A stretch of 42,530 nt of DNA, taken from an uncultured Collinsella sp. (lineage in GTDB: Bacteria > Actinomycetota > Coriobacteriia > Coriobacteriales > Coriobacteriaceae). Within the stretch, counting starts at the first letter, position 1, and every line of letters begins with the position of its first letter. The notes under the pieces are model-generated. The model ran no database searches. It worked only from the letters and a program-made list of their open reading frames with translations, and was not told where the DNA came from. This document shows, in pieces, positions 32,295 through 40,202 of this stretch. The translations under genes were made by a program, and so were the position numbers. The stretch lies in the NCBI GenBank assembly GCA_900546115.1, contig URBQ01000027.1:1-42530 (forward strand). The letters are read 5' to 3'.

Positions 32295-33398
32295 ATGGCG
32301 ACGATGAACGAAAAAGATTACTACGAGATCCTGGGCGTCTCCAAGGACGCCACCTCGCGTGATATACAAAAGGCTTTCCAGCAAAAGGCCCTCAAGCTCC
32401 ATCCGGACGTCAATAAAGAGCCGGATGCCGAGGAAAAGTTCAAAGAGGTTTCCGAGGCCTACGCCGTGCTTTCGGACGAGCAGAAGCGTGCTCGCTATGA
32501 CGCCATGCGCTCGGGCAATCCCTTTGCCGGTGCTCCTACGGCTTCGCCCTATGGTGGCGGCTACGCCGGCAGCACGGGTTATGGCAATCCCTTTGAGGGC
32601 GGCTTCCCCTTTGGTGGCGCCTGGGGCCAGCAGCGTCGTGGGCAGGCTGCCTACAATCCCGAGAACGGCGCCAACGTGGTCGTCGACATCAAGCTCGACG
32701 CCAAGGAGGCCAAGGGCGGTGCCCGTAAGACCGTCCGCTATACGCGTTTTGATACCTGTGGTCACTGTGGCGGCTCGGGCTCCGTCTCGTCCGAGCATGC
32801 GCATACCTGCCCGAGCTGCGGCGGTCGCGGCCACATCGATGTCGACCTGTCCTTCCTGTTTGGCGCCGGCACGTTCCAGTCGGTCTGCCCCGAGTGCGGC
32901 GGTTCCGGTAAGGTCGTCGCCGACCCCTGTCCCGATTGCGGTGGCAGCGGTCGAACCCGCGTGACCTCCGAGCAGACGATTGAGTTTCCTGCCGGCACGC
33001 ACGATGGCGACGAGGTTCGTATTGGCGGCATGGGTCACGCCGGCACCAACGGTGCCGCGGGCGGCGACCTGGTCGGCCGTGCCCATGTCGAGGCCGAGCG
33101 CCTGGAAGGCAAGGCCCGTACCGGTTTTTACCTGATGGGCATCGTGGCGCCGTTTTTGGTGCTGTCGGCCATCTCGGGCGTGTTCTCGGCCTTTGCCATG
33201 ATGTGCTTTATTCCGTTTGCCATGGGCCTGTTCATGGTGCTCTCGGACGGCGTGCTTCATCGCAGCCTGCTGTGGTGGAAACGCGGCGCGATGCAGTTTG
33301 CCAACGGTTTTGCCAACGGATTTATGTTTGCACTCGTGTCGGTTTGGTTTGCGAGCTGCTCGCAGCGTGCCATGCTTTCGCCGTACGGAATGTACTAA
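32295..33398 (+). CDS. Membrane-anchored DnaJ-type co-chaperone
   Basis: A 367-residue J-protein of unusual layout. The N-terminal J domain (about 7-70) has HPD at 36-38. A Gly/Phe/Tyr-rich linker (about 75-120) follows, then a cysteine-rich zinc domain (155-219) with all four CxxCxGxG motifs (CGHCGGSG, CPSCGGRG, CPECGGSG, CPDCGGSG) and a short beginning of the C-terminal substrate domain (TIEFPAGTHDGDEVRIGGMG). From about residue 277 the sequence turns strongly hydrophobic, with two predicted membrane helices (about 278-298 and 301-320) and a third (about 337-356). Ordinary DnaJ continues with the second substrate domain and dimerisation region, which are missing. The ATG at 32295 follows AGGAGG. 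It probably recruits DnaK to the membrane; that is inference. Confidence 0.85.
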   Translation: MATMNEKDYYEILGVSKDATSRDIQKAFQQKALKLHPDVNKEPDAEEKFKEVSEAYAVLSDEQKRARYDAMRSGNPFAGAPTASPYGGGYAGSTGYGNPFEGGFPFGGAWGQQRRGQAAYNPENGANVVVDIKLDAKEAKGGARKTVRYTRFDTCGHCGGSGSVSSEHAHTCPSCGGRGHIDVDLSFLFGAGTFQSVCPECGGSGKVVADPCPDCGGSGRTRVTSEQTIEFPAGTHDGDEVRIGGMGHAGTNGAAGGDLVGRAHVEAERLEGKARTGFYLMGIVAPFLVLSAISGVFSAFAMMCFIPFAMGLFMVLSDGVLHRSLLWWKRGAMQFANGFANGFMFALVSVWFASCSQRAMLSPYGMY

Positions 33399-33431
33399 CA
33401 TCAAACCCTCTGTTTGCGGCCGCCCCAGCTT

Positions 33432-33440
33432 GGGTATAGG
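33432..33440 (+). promoter_or_regulatory. Candidate promoter of the second dnaJ
   Basis: GGGTATAGG followed by ACGCA resembles the lepA and first J-protein promoters; the -10 would be TATAGG (33435-33440) with a start near 33447. The gap between the two J-protein genes is 81 bases. Confidence 0.4.
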
Positions 33441-33479
33441 ACGCACTGTGACAATAATGAAAGTCGGAAGGATTCGGTC

Positions 33480-34628
33480 GTGTCGGAAAATAGGGATTAC
33501 TACGAGGTACTTGGCGTCGAAAAGGATGCCGACGCGCGGACGATTAAGCGCGCGTTTCTAAAGAAGGCCCGTACCGTACACCCGGACGTTTCGGACGACC
33601 CCGAGGCCGAGGCCAAGTTCAAAGAGCTCAACGAGGCATATTCCGTTCTTTCCGATGAGCAGAAGCGTGCAAACTACGATCGCTTTGGCTCTCCTGACGG
33701 CCCCGGTGGCTCTGGCTATGTCGACATTAACGACATCTTTGGCGGCATGGGCATGGACGACCTTTTCTCGTCGTTCTTTGGCGGCGGCGCCGGCGGTGGT
33801 GCCCGCGGCCGTCGCGAGCGTCGTCGCGGTCGTGACATGGCCATCTCGCTTTCGGTGACGCTCGAGGAGGCGGCGCTCGGCTGCAAAAAGACTATCAGCT
33901 ATGACCGCCTTGCTCCTTGCGAGGACTGCAATGGCACCGGTAGGGCAGAGGGCGCACAGGAAAAGCAGTGCGGCCGCTGCCACGGTACGGGCTACGTCAC
34001 GACGGTTCAGCGTTCGTTCCTGGGCCAGGTTCAGTCTTCCTCGCCTTGCCCCGACTGCCATGGCGAGGGTACGGTTATCGACCATCCCTGCGAGACCTGC
34101 GACGGTCAGGGTCGCACGCCTTCGCATGAAAAGATCGACATCGATATTCCCGCCGGCGTTTCGACCGGTCGACAGCTGCGTGTGAGCGGCTTTGGCGAGG
34201 CCGGCCTTCGCGGCGAGCCTTCGGGCGACTTGATTGTCAACGTGCGCGTTGCCGACCATGAGCGCTTTAAGCGCAACGGTGACGACTTGTACCTGGTGAG
34301 CGATATCTCGATTGCACAGGCTGCGCTCGGCTGCGAGATCGAGGTCGAGGGCATTATGCCCGACGAGGTCGTTAAGGTGACGGTTCCCGCCGGCGCCCAG
34401 TACGGCGACACCGTGAGCGTCAATAATTACGGCATGCCGCGCATTGGCGGTGGCGGTTCGCGTGGCCGCCTGATCGTGCAACTGCGCGTGGTCGTTCCCA
34501 CCAATCTTTCCAATAAGCAGCGCGAGCTGCTCCGTGCTTTTGCCGATGAGATGGGCGATGACGTCGCTTCCGGTAAGAAGTCGGTGACCGACCGTATCAA
34601 GAGTGCCCTCGACGATATCCTCGATTAA
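33480..34628 (+). CDS. dnaJ: Chaperone protein DnaJ
   Basis: Canonical class A Hsp40, 382 residues. It has a J domain with HPD at 34-36, Gly/Phe region (GGMGMDDLFSSFFGGGAGG), four zinc motifs (CEDCNGTG, CGRCHGTG, CPDCHGEG, CETCDGQG) and complete C-terminal domains I and II (IDIPAGVSTGRQLRVSGFGE, VKVTVPAGAQYGDTV). The GTG start at 33480 follows AAGGA; the ORF extends upstream but without homology. dnaK, grpE and hrcA are not nearby. mtaB follows after nine bases. Confidence 0.95.
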   Translation: MSENRDYYEVLGVEKDADARTIKRAFLKKARTVHPDVSDDPEAEAKFKELNEAYSVLSDEQKRANYDRFGSPDGPGGSGYVDINDIFGGMGMDDLFSSFFGGGAGGGARGRRERRRGRDMAISLSVTLEEAALGCKKTISYDRLAPCEDCNGTGRAEGAQEKQCGRCHGTGYVTTVQRSFLGQVQSSSPCPDCHGEGTVIDHPCETCDGQGRTPSHEKIDIDIPAGVSTGRQLRVSGFGEAGLRGEPSGDLIVNVRVADHERFKRNGDDLYLVSDISIAQAALGCEIEVEGIMPDEVVKVTVPAGAQYGDTVSVNNYGMPRIGGGGSRGRLIVQLRVVVPTNLSNKQRELLRAFADEMGDDVASGKKSVTDRIKSALDDILD

Positions 34629-34637
34629 GGAGCCCGC

Positions 34638-35930
34638 GTGCTCGCACCCCATATTTCCGTCGTCAACCTCGGCTGCCGTGTCAACCGGGTTGAGTCTGAC
34701 CGTATAACTGCCGATCTTATGCGCCTGGGCTTTGCTATTGTGGAGCCCCAGGATGCCGACTTGATCGTCATTAACACCTGTGCCGTTACGGGCGAGGCCG
34801 AGGCCAAGACCCGTAAGGCCGTCCGCCATGCGCTGGCCCATCAAAACGAGCCCTATGTGGTCGTGACCGGCTGCGTGGTCAACCTGCATCCCGAGGAGCT
34901 GCTGGAGCTATCCGACCGCGTGATCGCCGAGCCGTCCAAGATCGATGTCGCCGAACGTGTCTGCGAGGTGTTGGGCGTTGAGTCCGATAGCGTTCCCGCC
35001 TGCAGTGATGGCGAGGTTGTCGATGCGCTCGGTCGCTCTCGCCTGGGCGTGAAGATTCAGGACGGCTGCAACCATCGCTGCACCTATTGCATTGTGTGGA
35101 AGGCACGCGGCCCCGAGCGCTCCGTGCCCGTCGAGTCCGTGCTCGAGCAAGTTCGCGAGGCCCAGGAGGCCGGCGTGCCCGAGGTCGTGTTGACCGGCGT
35201 GAATCTGGGTGCCTATGACGGCAAGAGCGCGACCGACGAGCATGTCGAAATCGATGAGCTGCTCGAGGCCATTATGGAGCGCACGACTATTGCGCATGTG
35301 CGCATTTCCTCGGTCGAGCCCATGGATATCTCTGAGCGCCTGCTTAAGGTTATGGCGCGCTATCCGCAGCGTATCGCCCCGTTTTTGCACCTGCCCGTGC
35401 AGTCTGGCTGCACGGCGACGCTGCATCGCATGGGCCGTCCCTATAGTGCCGAGGCCTTTGAGGATACGGTGCGCATGATCCGTGCGAACCTGCCACAGGC
35501 CGCACTTTCGTGCGACGTTATCGTCGGTTTTCCTGGCGAGACGGACGAGGAGTTCGAGGAGTCGCTGGCGCTGTGCCGTCGCGTGGGCTTTTCGCGCATG
35601 CACGTGTTTCGCTATAGCAAGCGCCCCGGCACCCTCGCCGCCGACATGCCCGACCAGGTACCGCCTGAGGTCATGGCCGAGCGCAGCCGTCGCATGCGCG
35701 CGGCGGCTCAGGAGCTCGCGGTTGCCGATGCCCGCCGTCGCGTGGGTACCGTCGAGCGCGCCGTGCTTGAGTACGGTGATAATTTGACGCTTGGCTCGTT
35801 CCATCATGCCCGTCTTGATGATACCTGTGGACTCACAGCCCCGTGCCTGCTCGATGTTGCTATCATCGGAGTCGATGATTCCGGCTTGGTCCATGCACGC
35901 AGGGAGGTTCATGGAAGCCTCGAAGATTAG
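34638..35930 (+). CDS. mtaB: tRNA t6A37 methylthiotransferase MtaB
   Basis: Radical SAM methylthiotransferase that makes ms2t6A at tRNA position 37. The 430-residue protein has the N-terminal cluster ligands Cys13 (LGCRVN), Cys48 (NTCAVT) and Cys79 (TGCVVN), then the radical SAM CxxxCxxC at Cys144, Cys148 and Cys151 (GCNHRCTYC). The MiaB family member is assigned to the MtaB branch from the LGCRVN and NTCAVT forms and the dnaJ neighbourhood. The C-terminal TRAM-like region is short. The GTG start at 34638 follows AAGGAG. It overlaps phoH by 20 bases. Confidence 0.9.
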   Translation: MLAPHISVVNLGCRVNRVESDRITADLMRLGFAIVEPQDADLIVINTCAVTGEAEAKTRKAVRHALAHQNEPYVVVTGCVVNLHPEELLELSDRVIAEPSKIDVAERVCEVLGVESDSVPACSDGEVVDALGRSRLGVKIQDGCNHRCTYCIVWKARGPERSVPVESVLEQVREAQEAGVPEVVLTGVNLGAYDGKSATDEHVEIDELLEAIMERTTIAHVRISSVEPMDISERLLKVMARYPQRIAPFLHLPVQSGCTATLHRMGRPYSAEAFEDTVRMIRANLPQAALSCDVIVGFPGETDEEFEESLALCRRVGFSRMHVFRYSKRPGTLAADMPDQVPPEVMAERSRRMRAAAQELAVADARRRVGTVERAVLEYGDNLTLGSFHHARLDDTCGLTAPCLLDVAIIGVDDSGLVHARREVHGSLED

Positions 35931-36897
35931 ACTTACCGTTCCCGAGGGGATTGATCCCTCGCGCGTTTTGGGCGCCGGCGACGGCGTCCTTCGTGCGCTC
36001 GAGAGCTTGGTTCGCGCCCATGTGGTCGCCCGTGGCGATAGCATCGCCGTGAGCGGTGACCCGGACGAGGTCGAGCTCGTGGCGCGCTTTTTCGAACATG
36101 CTTTTCGCGAGGCGGCGGCCGGCCGTACCCTTTCTTCCGACGATGTCTCGCGTTGCCTGGCCGTCTTGCGCGACGGCGAGCATGAGGCCACATCGCTTCG
36201 CGATGATGTGCTGCTATCGTACCGCGGTCGCGTTATCCGCCCCAAGACGCTCGGTCAAAAGCGCTATGTGGATGCCATCCGCTCTTCCACCATCACGTTT
36301 GGCCTCGGTCCCGCCGGTACCGGTAAAACCTATCTGGCCATGGCGCTCGCCGTTGCCGCGCTCAAGCGCCATGAGGTGGGCCGCCTGATCCTGACGCGCC
36401 CGGTTGTCGAGGCGGGGGAGAACCTGGGCTTTTTGCCCGGTACCCTCGAGGAAAAGATCGACCCGTATATGCGCCCGCTCTATGATGCCCTCTTTGACAT
36501 GATGGATCGCGAACGCACCGATGAGCTTATGGAGCGTGGCGTGATCGAGATCGCGCCGCTCGCCTACATGCGCGGTCGAACGCTGAGTGATGCCTTTGTG
36601 GTGCTCGATGAGGCGCAAAACACGACGCCCGAGCAGATGAAGATGTTCCTGACGCGTCTAGGTTTTAATTCCAAGTTTGTGATTACCGGCGACCTGAGCC
36701 AGCGTGACCTGGTGGGTCGTCGCGGCGGTCTTGCCGATGCCGAAAGGATTCTGGGTCGCGTCGACGATGTGGCGTTTTCTCACCTGGAGCGCGCCGATGT
36801 GGTGCGCCATGCCCTGGTGGGCCGTATTGTTGAGGCCTATGATGCATACGACGATGCGCGTGAGCAGCGCGCACACGATCGAAAGGAGTCCCGTTGA
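35911..36897 (+). CDS. phoH: PhoH-like P-loop ATPase
   Basis: Cytosolic ATPase of the PhoH family, often linked to RNA metabolism because it is nearly always beside ybeY. The 328-residue protein has Walker A GPAGTGKT at 133-140, ILTRPVVEAGENLGFLPG, and Walker B-like FVVLDEAQNTTPEQMKMFLT. An N-terminal KH-like region precedes the ATPase core. The ATG at 35911 follows AGGGAGG and lies inside the mtaB end. Its TGA overlaps the ybeY TTG. Confidence 0.93.
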   Translation: MEASKIRLTVPEGIDPSRVLGAGDGVLRALESLVRAHVVARGDSIAVSGDPDEVELVARFFEHAFREAAAGRTLSSDDVSRCLAVLRDGEHEATSLRDDVLLSYRGRVIRPKTLGQKRYVDAIRSSTITFGLGPAGTGKTYLAMALAVAALKRHEVGRLILTRPVVEAGENLGFLPGTLEEKIDPYMRPLYDALFDMMDRERTDELMERGVIEIAPLAYMRGRTLSDAFVVLDEAQNTTPEQMKMFLTRLGFNSKFVITGDLSQRDLVGRRGGLADAERILGRVDDVAFSHLERADVVRHALVGRIVEAYDAYDDAREQRAHDRKESR

Positions 36898-37403
36898 GTG
36901 TATTGATCAGCAACGATGCCGAGCTCGATACGCTGCTCGATGCCCAGGAGGTGGAGCACATCTGCTCAGTTGTGCTTGCCGCCGAGGGTGTTGAGCGTGA
37001 GGTCGAGATTTCCCTTTCGTATGTCGATGAGGACGAGATGCACGAGCTCAACCACGAGTGGCGCGGCATCGATCGCACGACCGACGTGCTCTCGTTTGAA
37101 TGTGACTCGGCCTTTGACGAGGACATTCCCGCCGACGAGACGCTCGAGCTCGGCGATATTATCCTGGCCCCGCAGGTTATTGCCCGCCAGGCCCCCGGCT
37201 TTGGCAACAGCCCCGCCGATGAGTGCCGACTGATGCTCGTGCACGGAATGCTGCACCTGCTGGGTTACGACCACATCGAGGACGATGAGGCCGAGGTCAT
37301 GGAGGCCCGCGAGGATGCCATCCTGCGCGACCTGGCGCTTGAGCGCGGCGAGGACCCCAAACTCGTCCACGTCGGCCCCATAACCAATCATGCCCACGAC
37401 TAG
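36894..37403 (+). CDS. ybeY: Endoribonuclease YbeY (16S rRNA 3' maturation)
   Basis: Metal-dependent single-strand RNase involved in 16S rRNA 3' processing and ribosome quality control. The 169-residue protein has the H-x3-H-x5-H zinc motif at His117, His121 and His127 (HGMLHLLGYDH) and the upstream RTTDVLSF and LGDIILAP segments. The TTG start at 36894 is supported by AAAGGAG at 36881-36887 and overlaps the phoH TGA. Confidence 0.94.
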   Translation: MSVLISNDAELDTLLDAQEVEHICSVVLAAEGVEREVEISLSYVDEDEMHELNHEWRGIDRTTDVLSFECDSAFDEDIPADETLELGDIILAPQVIARQAPGFGNSPADECRLMLVHGMLHLLGYDHIEDDEAEVMEAREDAILRDLALERGEDPKLVHVGPITNHAHD

Positions 37404-37412
37404 GAGCCGTCT

Positions 37413-37790
37413 ATGATTCCCGGATCGAACAAGGACCATCCGTCCTTTTTAAAGTCGTTCTCATACGCGATGGAGGGCTTCGTCACTGCCGTCAAGACCG
37501 AGCGCAACATTAAGGTCATGCTCGTGGCGGGCGTGTGCACCGTCATTGCCGGCTGCATCGTGGGGCTCGATATTGCCGAGTGGGCTACGGTCATCATCTG
37601 CTGTGGCCTGGTGATTCACGGCGAGTTGTGCAATACCGCCATGGAGGCGATTGTGGACCTGGCGACCCAGGAGCTGCATCCGCTGGCCAAGCGCGCGAAG
37701 GATATCGCCGCTGCCTCTGTATACGTTCTTTCCATTACAGCCGCGATCGTTGGCTTGCTTGTCTTTGCCCACGCGCTCGACTTTATTTAG
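37413..37790 (+). CDS. dgkA: Diacylglycerol/undecaprenol kinase
   Basis: Small integral membrane kinase, 125 residues. In Gram-positives this family phosphorylates undecaprenol, recycling the carrier lipid made by UppS. The active-site motif GELCNTAMEAIVDL and KDIAAASV are present, with three membrane helices. The ATG follows TAGGAG at the end of ybeY. The ybeY-dgkA-era-recO order is a standard conserved neighbourhood. Confidence 0.92.
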   Translation: MIPGSNKDHPSFLKSFSYAMEGFVTAVKTERNIKVMLVAGVCTVIAGCIVGLDIAEWATVIICCGLVIHGELCNTAMEAIVDLATQELHPLAKRAKDIAAASVYVLSITAAIVGLLVFAHALDFI

Positions 37791-37802
37791 AAAGGGATTC
37801 CC

Positions 37803-38873
37803 ATGTCCGACAATATGCAGCCTACCGATGGAGTTTTGGATGACGAGGTCCTGGACGAGGCTGAAGGTGCCGATTTGTTTGACGAGGTCGAGGAGTTCGA
37901 TCCGTTTGAGGGTATGAGCGACGAGGAACTCGATGCCCTGTGCGACGAGGATGAGAGCCTCGTGGGCTTTGGCGACGTGGAACCCGGTTTCCGCAGCGGC
38001 TTTGTGGCCCTGGTCGGTCGCCCCAACGCCGGCAAGTCCACGCTGCTCAATGCCTGTTACGGCAAGAAGGTCGCCATCACCTCTCCGGTGGCCCAGACGA
38101 CCCGCCGCCGTATGCGCGCCGTGGTCAACCGCCCCGGTTACCAGCTGGTCTTCGTTGACACTCCGGGTATCCACAAGCCCAAGGACGGCCTGGGATCCGA
38201 GCTCAACAAGAGCGCCCTGTTTGAGCTCAATGACGTAGACGTCGTCGCGTTTCTGATCGACGCCACCAAACCCATCGGCAGGGGAGACGCCTGGGTTGCC
38301 GAGCGTGTCAAGAGCGCCCGTTCCAAAAAGGTCCTGGTGCTTACGAAGGCCGACGAGGCCGATCCCGCCCAGGTTATGGAACAGCTCAAGGCCGCTCACG
38401 AGCTCATGGAATATGACGACGAGATCGTGACGTCGTCGGTCAAGAACTTCAACGTCGATGCGTTTATCGAGACCGTCGCTCACTTTTTGCCCGAGGGCCC
38501 GCGCTGGTTCCCTGAGGACATGGGCACCGACGCGTCCGACGAGACCCTCGTGGCCGAGTTTGTACGCGAGAAGGTTCTGCGTCGCACCCGCGACGAGATC
38601 CCCCACTCCGTGGGCGTCATCTGTGACGCGCTCGAGCAGACTAAGAAGGTGCTGCGCGTGCACGCCACGATTTACGTCGAGCGCGAGGGGCAGAAGGGCA
38701 TCATCATCGGCAAGGGCGGCGAGATGATTAAGCATATCGGCATCGATGCCCGTCGCGACCTTGAGCGTATCTTTGGCACGCAGGTCTTTTTGGAGCTCGA
38801 CGTGAAGGTCAAGGCCGGCTGGCGCGATGACGAGGCACAGATCCGCCGCTTTGGCTACAATGCCGAAGATTAA
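37803..38873 (+). CDS. era: GTPase Era with acidic N-terminal extension
   Basis: Ribosome-assembly GTPase that binds the 3' end of 16S rRNA. The 356-residue protein has G1 GRPNAGKST at 72-80, G3 DTPG, G4 TKAD and a C-terminal KH domain (IIIGKGGEMIKHIG). Typical Era is about 300 residues; here about 63 extra residues precede the GTPase domain. In the first 60, 25 are Asp or Glu and none is Lys or Arg. The G4 motif has Thr rather than Asn at its first position, which is tolerated in some GTPases. The ATG at 37803 follows AAAGGGA. Confidence 0.93.
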   Translation: MSDNMQPTDGVLDDEVLDEAEGADLFDEVEEFDPFEGMSDEELDALCDEDESLVGFGDVEPGFRSGFVALVGRPNAGKSTLLNACYGKKVAITSPVAQTTRRRMRAVVNRPGYQLVFVDTPGIHKPKDGLGSELNKSALFELNDVDVVAFLIDATKPIGRGDAWVAERVKSARSKKVLVLTKADEADPAQVMEQLKAAHELMEYDDEIVTSSVKNFNVDAFIETVAHFLPEGPRWFPEDMGTDASDETLVAEFVREKVLRRTRDEIPHSVGVICDALEQTKKVLRVHATIYVEREGQKGIIIGKGGEMIKHIGIDARRDLERIFGTQVFLELDVKVKAGWRDDEAQIRRFGYNAED

Positions 38874-38885
38874 GCCTCGGCGTTC

Positions 38886-39635
38886 ATGGCAGGCTCTCGC
38901 ACATATCGCACAAAGGTGCTCGTCCTCGACAAGACGAAGCTCAAGGAAACCGACCTGATCTTGACCATGCTCGACGAACGGGGACGGCAGGTGCGTGCCG
39001 TGGCTAAGGGCGCGCGTAAGCCCGGCGGTCGCCTTGCGGCCCGCTGTGAGCTTTTCTGTACCGTCGATATGCTGCTCGCGCGTGGTCGCTCGCTTGACGT
39101 GGTTTCTCAGGCGGAGCTTATGGAGGCGCCACTCGGTGCCGCTCCTGACTACGAGACGATCTGTGCCGCCAGCGCGATTGCCGAGGTTGCGCGCGTGTGC
39201 TCTTTCGAGGATGCCGAGGATCCATTTACCTTTGCCATCACGCAGCGGGCGCTCACGCTTGTCGGCTGCGGGCTCGACTCGGCACATATGGACCTGCTCG
39301 TGGCAGCCTTTGTCTTTAAACTGCTGTCGCACGTTGGTTACCGCCCCGATTTCTCGGCATGCGTCTCGTGCGGCGATCCCATGCTCTCGCATTTCTCGGC
39401 CCAGGCCGGCGGGCTTCTGTGCGGGTCGTGCGCCTCGAGCGTGCCTGGCGCCGAGTTGGTATCGGTCGGCGAGGTCGCATGGCTGCGCGCTCTGATGTCC
39501 ATGACATTCGATGCCCTTATGGACGAGCTGATCGATCCGCATACGGCTACGTTTTTGCTGGGGCTTTCGCATGTTTGGGCCGCCACGCACACCGATCAGC
39601 GGCTCCGTGCGATGGAATTCATGTTGGGTCGGTGA
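38886..39635 (+). CDS. recO: DNA repair protein RecO
   Basis: RecFOR-pathway mediator that loads RecA on SSB-coated gaps. The 249-residue protein has an N-terminal OB fold (YRTKVLVLDKTKLKETDLIL) and a zinc site of two CxxC pairs (CVSCGD and CGSCAS). The length is normal. The ATG is 12 bases after era, and the era-recO pairing is widespread. Confidence 0.92.
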   Translation: MAGSRTYRTKVLVLDKTKLKETDLILTMLDERGRQVRAVAKGARKPGGRLAARCELFCTVDMLLARGRSLDVVSQAELMEAPLGAAPDYETICAASAIAEVARVCSFEDAEDPFTFAITQRALTLVGCGLDSAHMDLLVAAFVFKLLSHVGYRPDFSACVSCGDPMLSHFSAQAGGLLCGSCASSVPGAELVSVGEVAWLRALMSMTFDALMDELIDPHTATFLLGLSHVWAATHTDQRLRAMEFMLGR

Positions 39636-39660
39636 TGATGCGCAGGCGCGCGCCGCTTGT

Positions 39661-39668
39661 GGTAACAT
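39661..39668 (+). promoter_or_regulatory. Candidate rpsO promoter
   Basis: GGTAACAT followed by ACCGAC has the same form as the lepA and J-protein promoters; -10 TAACAT at 39663-39668, start near 39675. It gives a leader of about 100 bases. Confidence 0.5.
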
Positions 39669-39674
39669 ACCGAC

Positions 39675-39773
39675 CTGTTGGTACCTCGACCTTGGATGTT
39701 CGCTCCACCGGCGGCTTCCCAGTCCGAGGCGAATGGAGTCGCCCGATGGCGACGCAAAACGAAAGGTGAAACA
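39675..39773 (+). promoter_or_regulatory. rpsO 5' leader with hairpin
   Basis: The leader has a perfect hairpin, GTCGCC (39738-39743) with GGCGAC (39748-39753) around CGAT, ending 20 bases before the ATG, and a longer-range CTCCA/TGGAG pairing option. S15 represses its own translation through leader structures in several bacteria. Such a role here is plausible but unproven, and the fold does not clearly match a named class. Confidence 0.4.
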
Positions 39774-40052
39774 ATGACTGTTTCCAAAGAGCGCAAGGCG
39801 GAGCTGACTGCCCAGTTCGGTAACACCCCGGTCGACACCGGCAACCCCAAGGTTCAGGTCGCCATCCTGTCCGAGCGCATCAAGGAGCTGACCGAGCACA
39901 TGAAGTCCCACCAGAAGGACTTCCACACCCGTCGTGGCCTGCTCATGCTCGTCGGCCGTCGTCGTCGTCTTCTCTCCTACATCAAGAAGAACGACATCGT
40001 CGAGTACCGTGAGCTCATCAAGGCTCTGGGCATCCGCGACAACATCCAGTAA
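39774..40052 (+). CDS. rpsO: 30S ribosomal protein S15
   Basis: S15, a primary 16S rRNA binding protein, here 92 residues. Family core: DTGNPKVQVAILSERIKELT, HQKDFHTRRGLLMLVGRRRRLL and YIKKNDIVEYRELIKALGIR. The ATG at 39774 follows GAAAGG. rpsO before pnp is the classic bacterial arrangement; a terminator separates them here. Confidence 0.97.
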   Translation: MTVSKERKAELTAQFGNTPVDTGNPKVQVAILSERIKELTEHMKSHQKDFHTRRGLLMLVGRRRRLLSYIKKNDIVEYRELIKALGIRDNIQ

Positions 40053-40069
40053 GGATTTGTACATGCTAA

Positions 40070-40101
40070 GAGCGTCCTGCGCAGCGGGGCGCTCTTTTTG
40101 T
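40070..40101 (+). terminator. Rho-independent terminator between rpsO and pnp
   Basis: AGAGCGTCC (40070-40078) pairs with GGGCGCTCT (40088-40096), including one G-U, followed by TTTT. Some read-through into pnp is common in this gene pair. Confidence 0.85.
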
Positions 40102-40166
40102 GTAAGGGCGCGAACAATCACGCTCTGAAGCGTGGCGGGGGCAGGGGGCCCGCGTCACATGAGAAG

Positions 40167-40189
40167 CCCACAGGCAAGGGGCCTGTGGG
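40167..40189 (+). promoter_or_regulatory. pnp 5' leader hairpin
   Basis: A perfect 9-bp stem, CCCACAGGC (40167-40175) with GCCTGTGGG (40181-40189), ends just before the AAAGGAG Shine-Dalgarno. In E. coli, pnp mRNA is autoregulated through RNase III cleavage of a 5' hairpin; a similar role here is possible. Confidence 0.45.
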
Positions 40190-40202
40190 GTAAAGGAGAA
40201 CA

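Noticed and set aside
37461..40121. An 886-codon open frame on the minus strand across dgkA, era, recO and rpsO
   Set aside because: It crosses several well-supported genes in antisense and shows no recognisable domain; codon-bias shadow.
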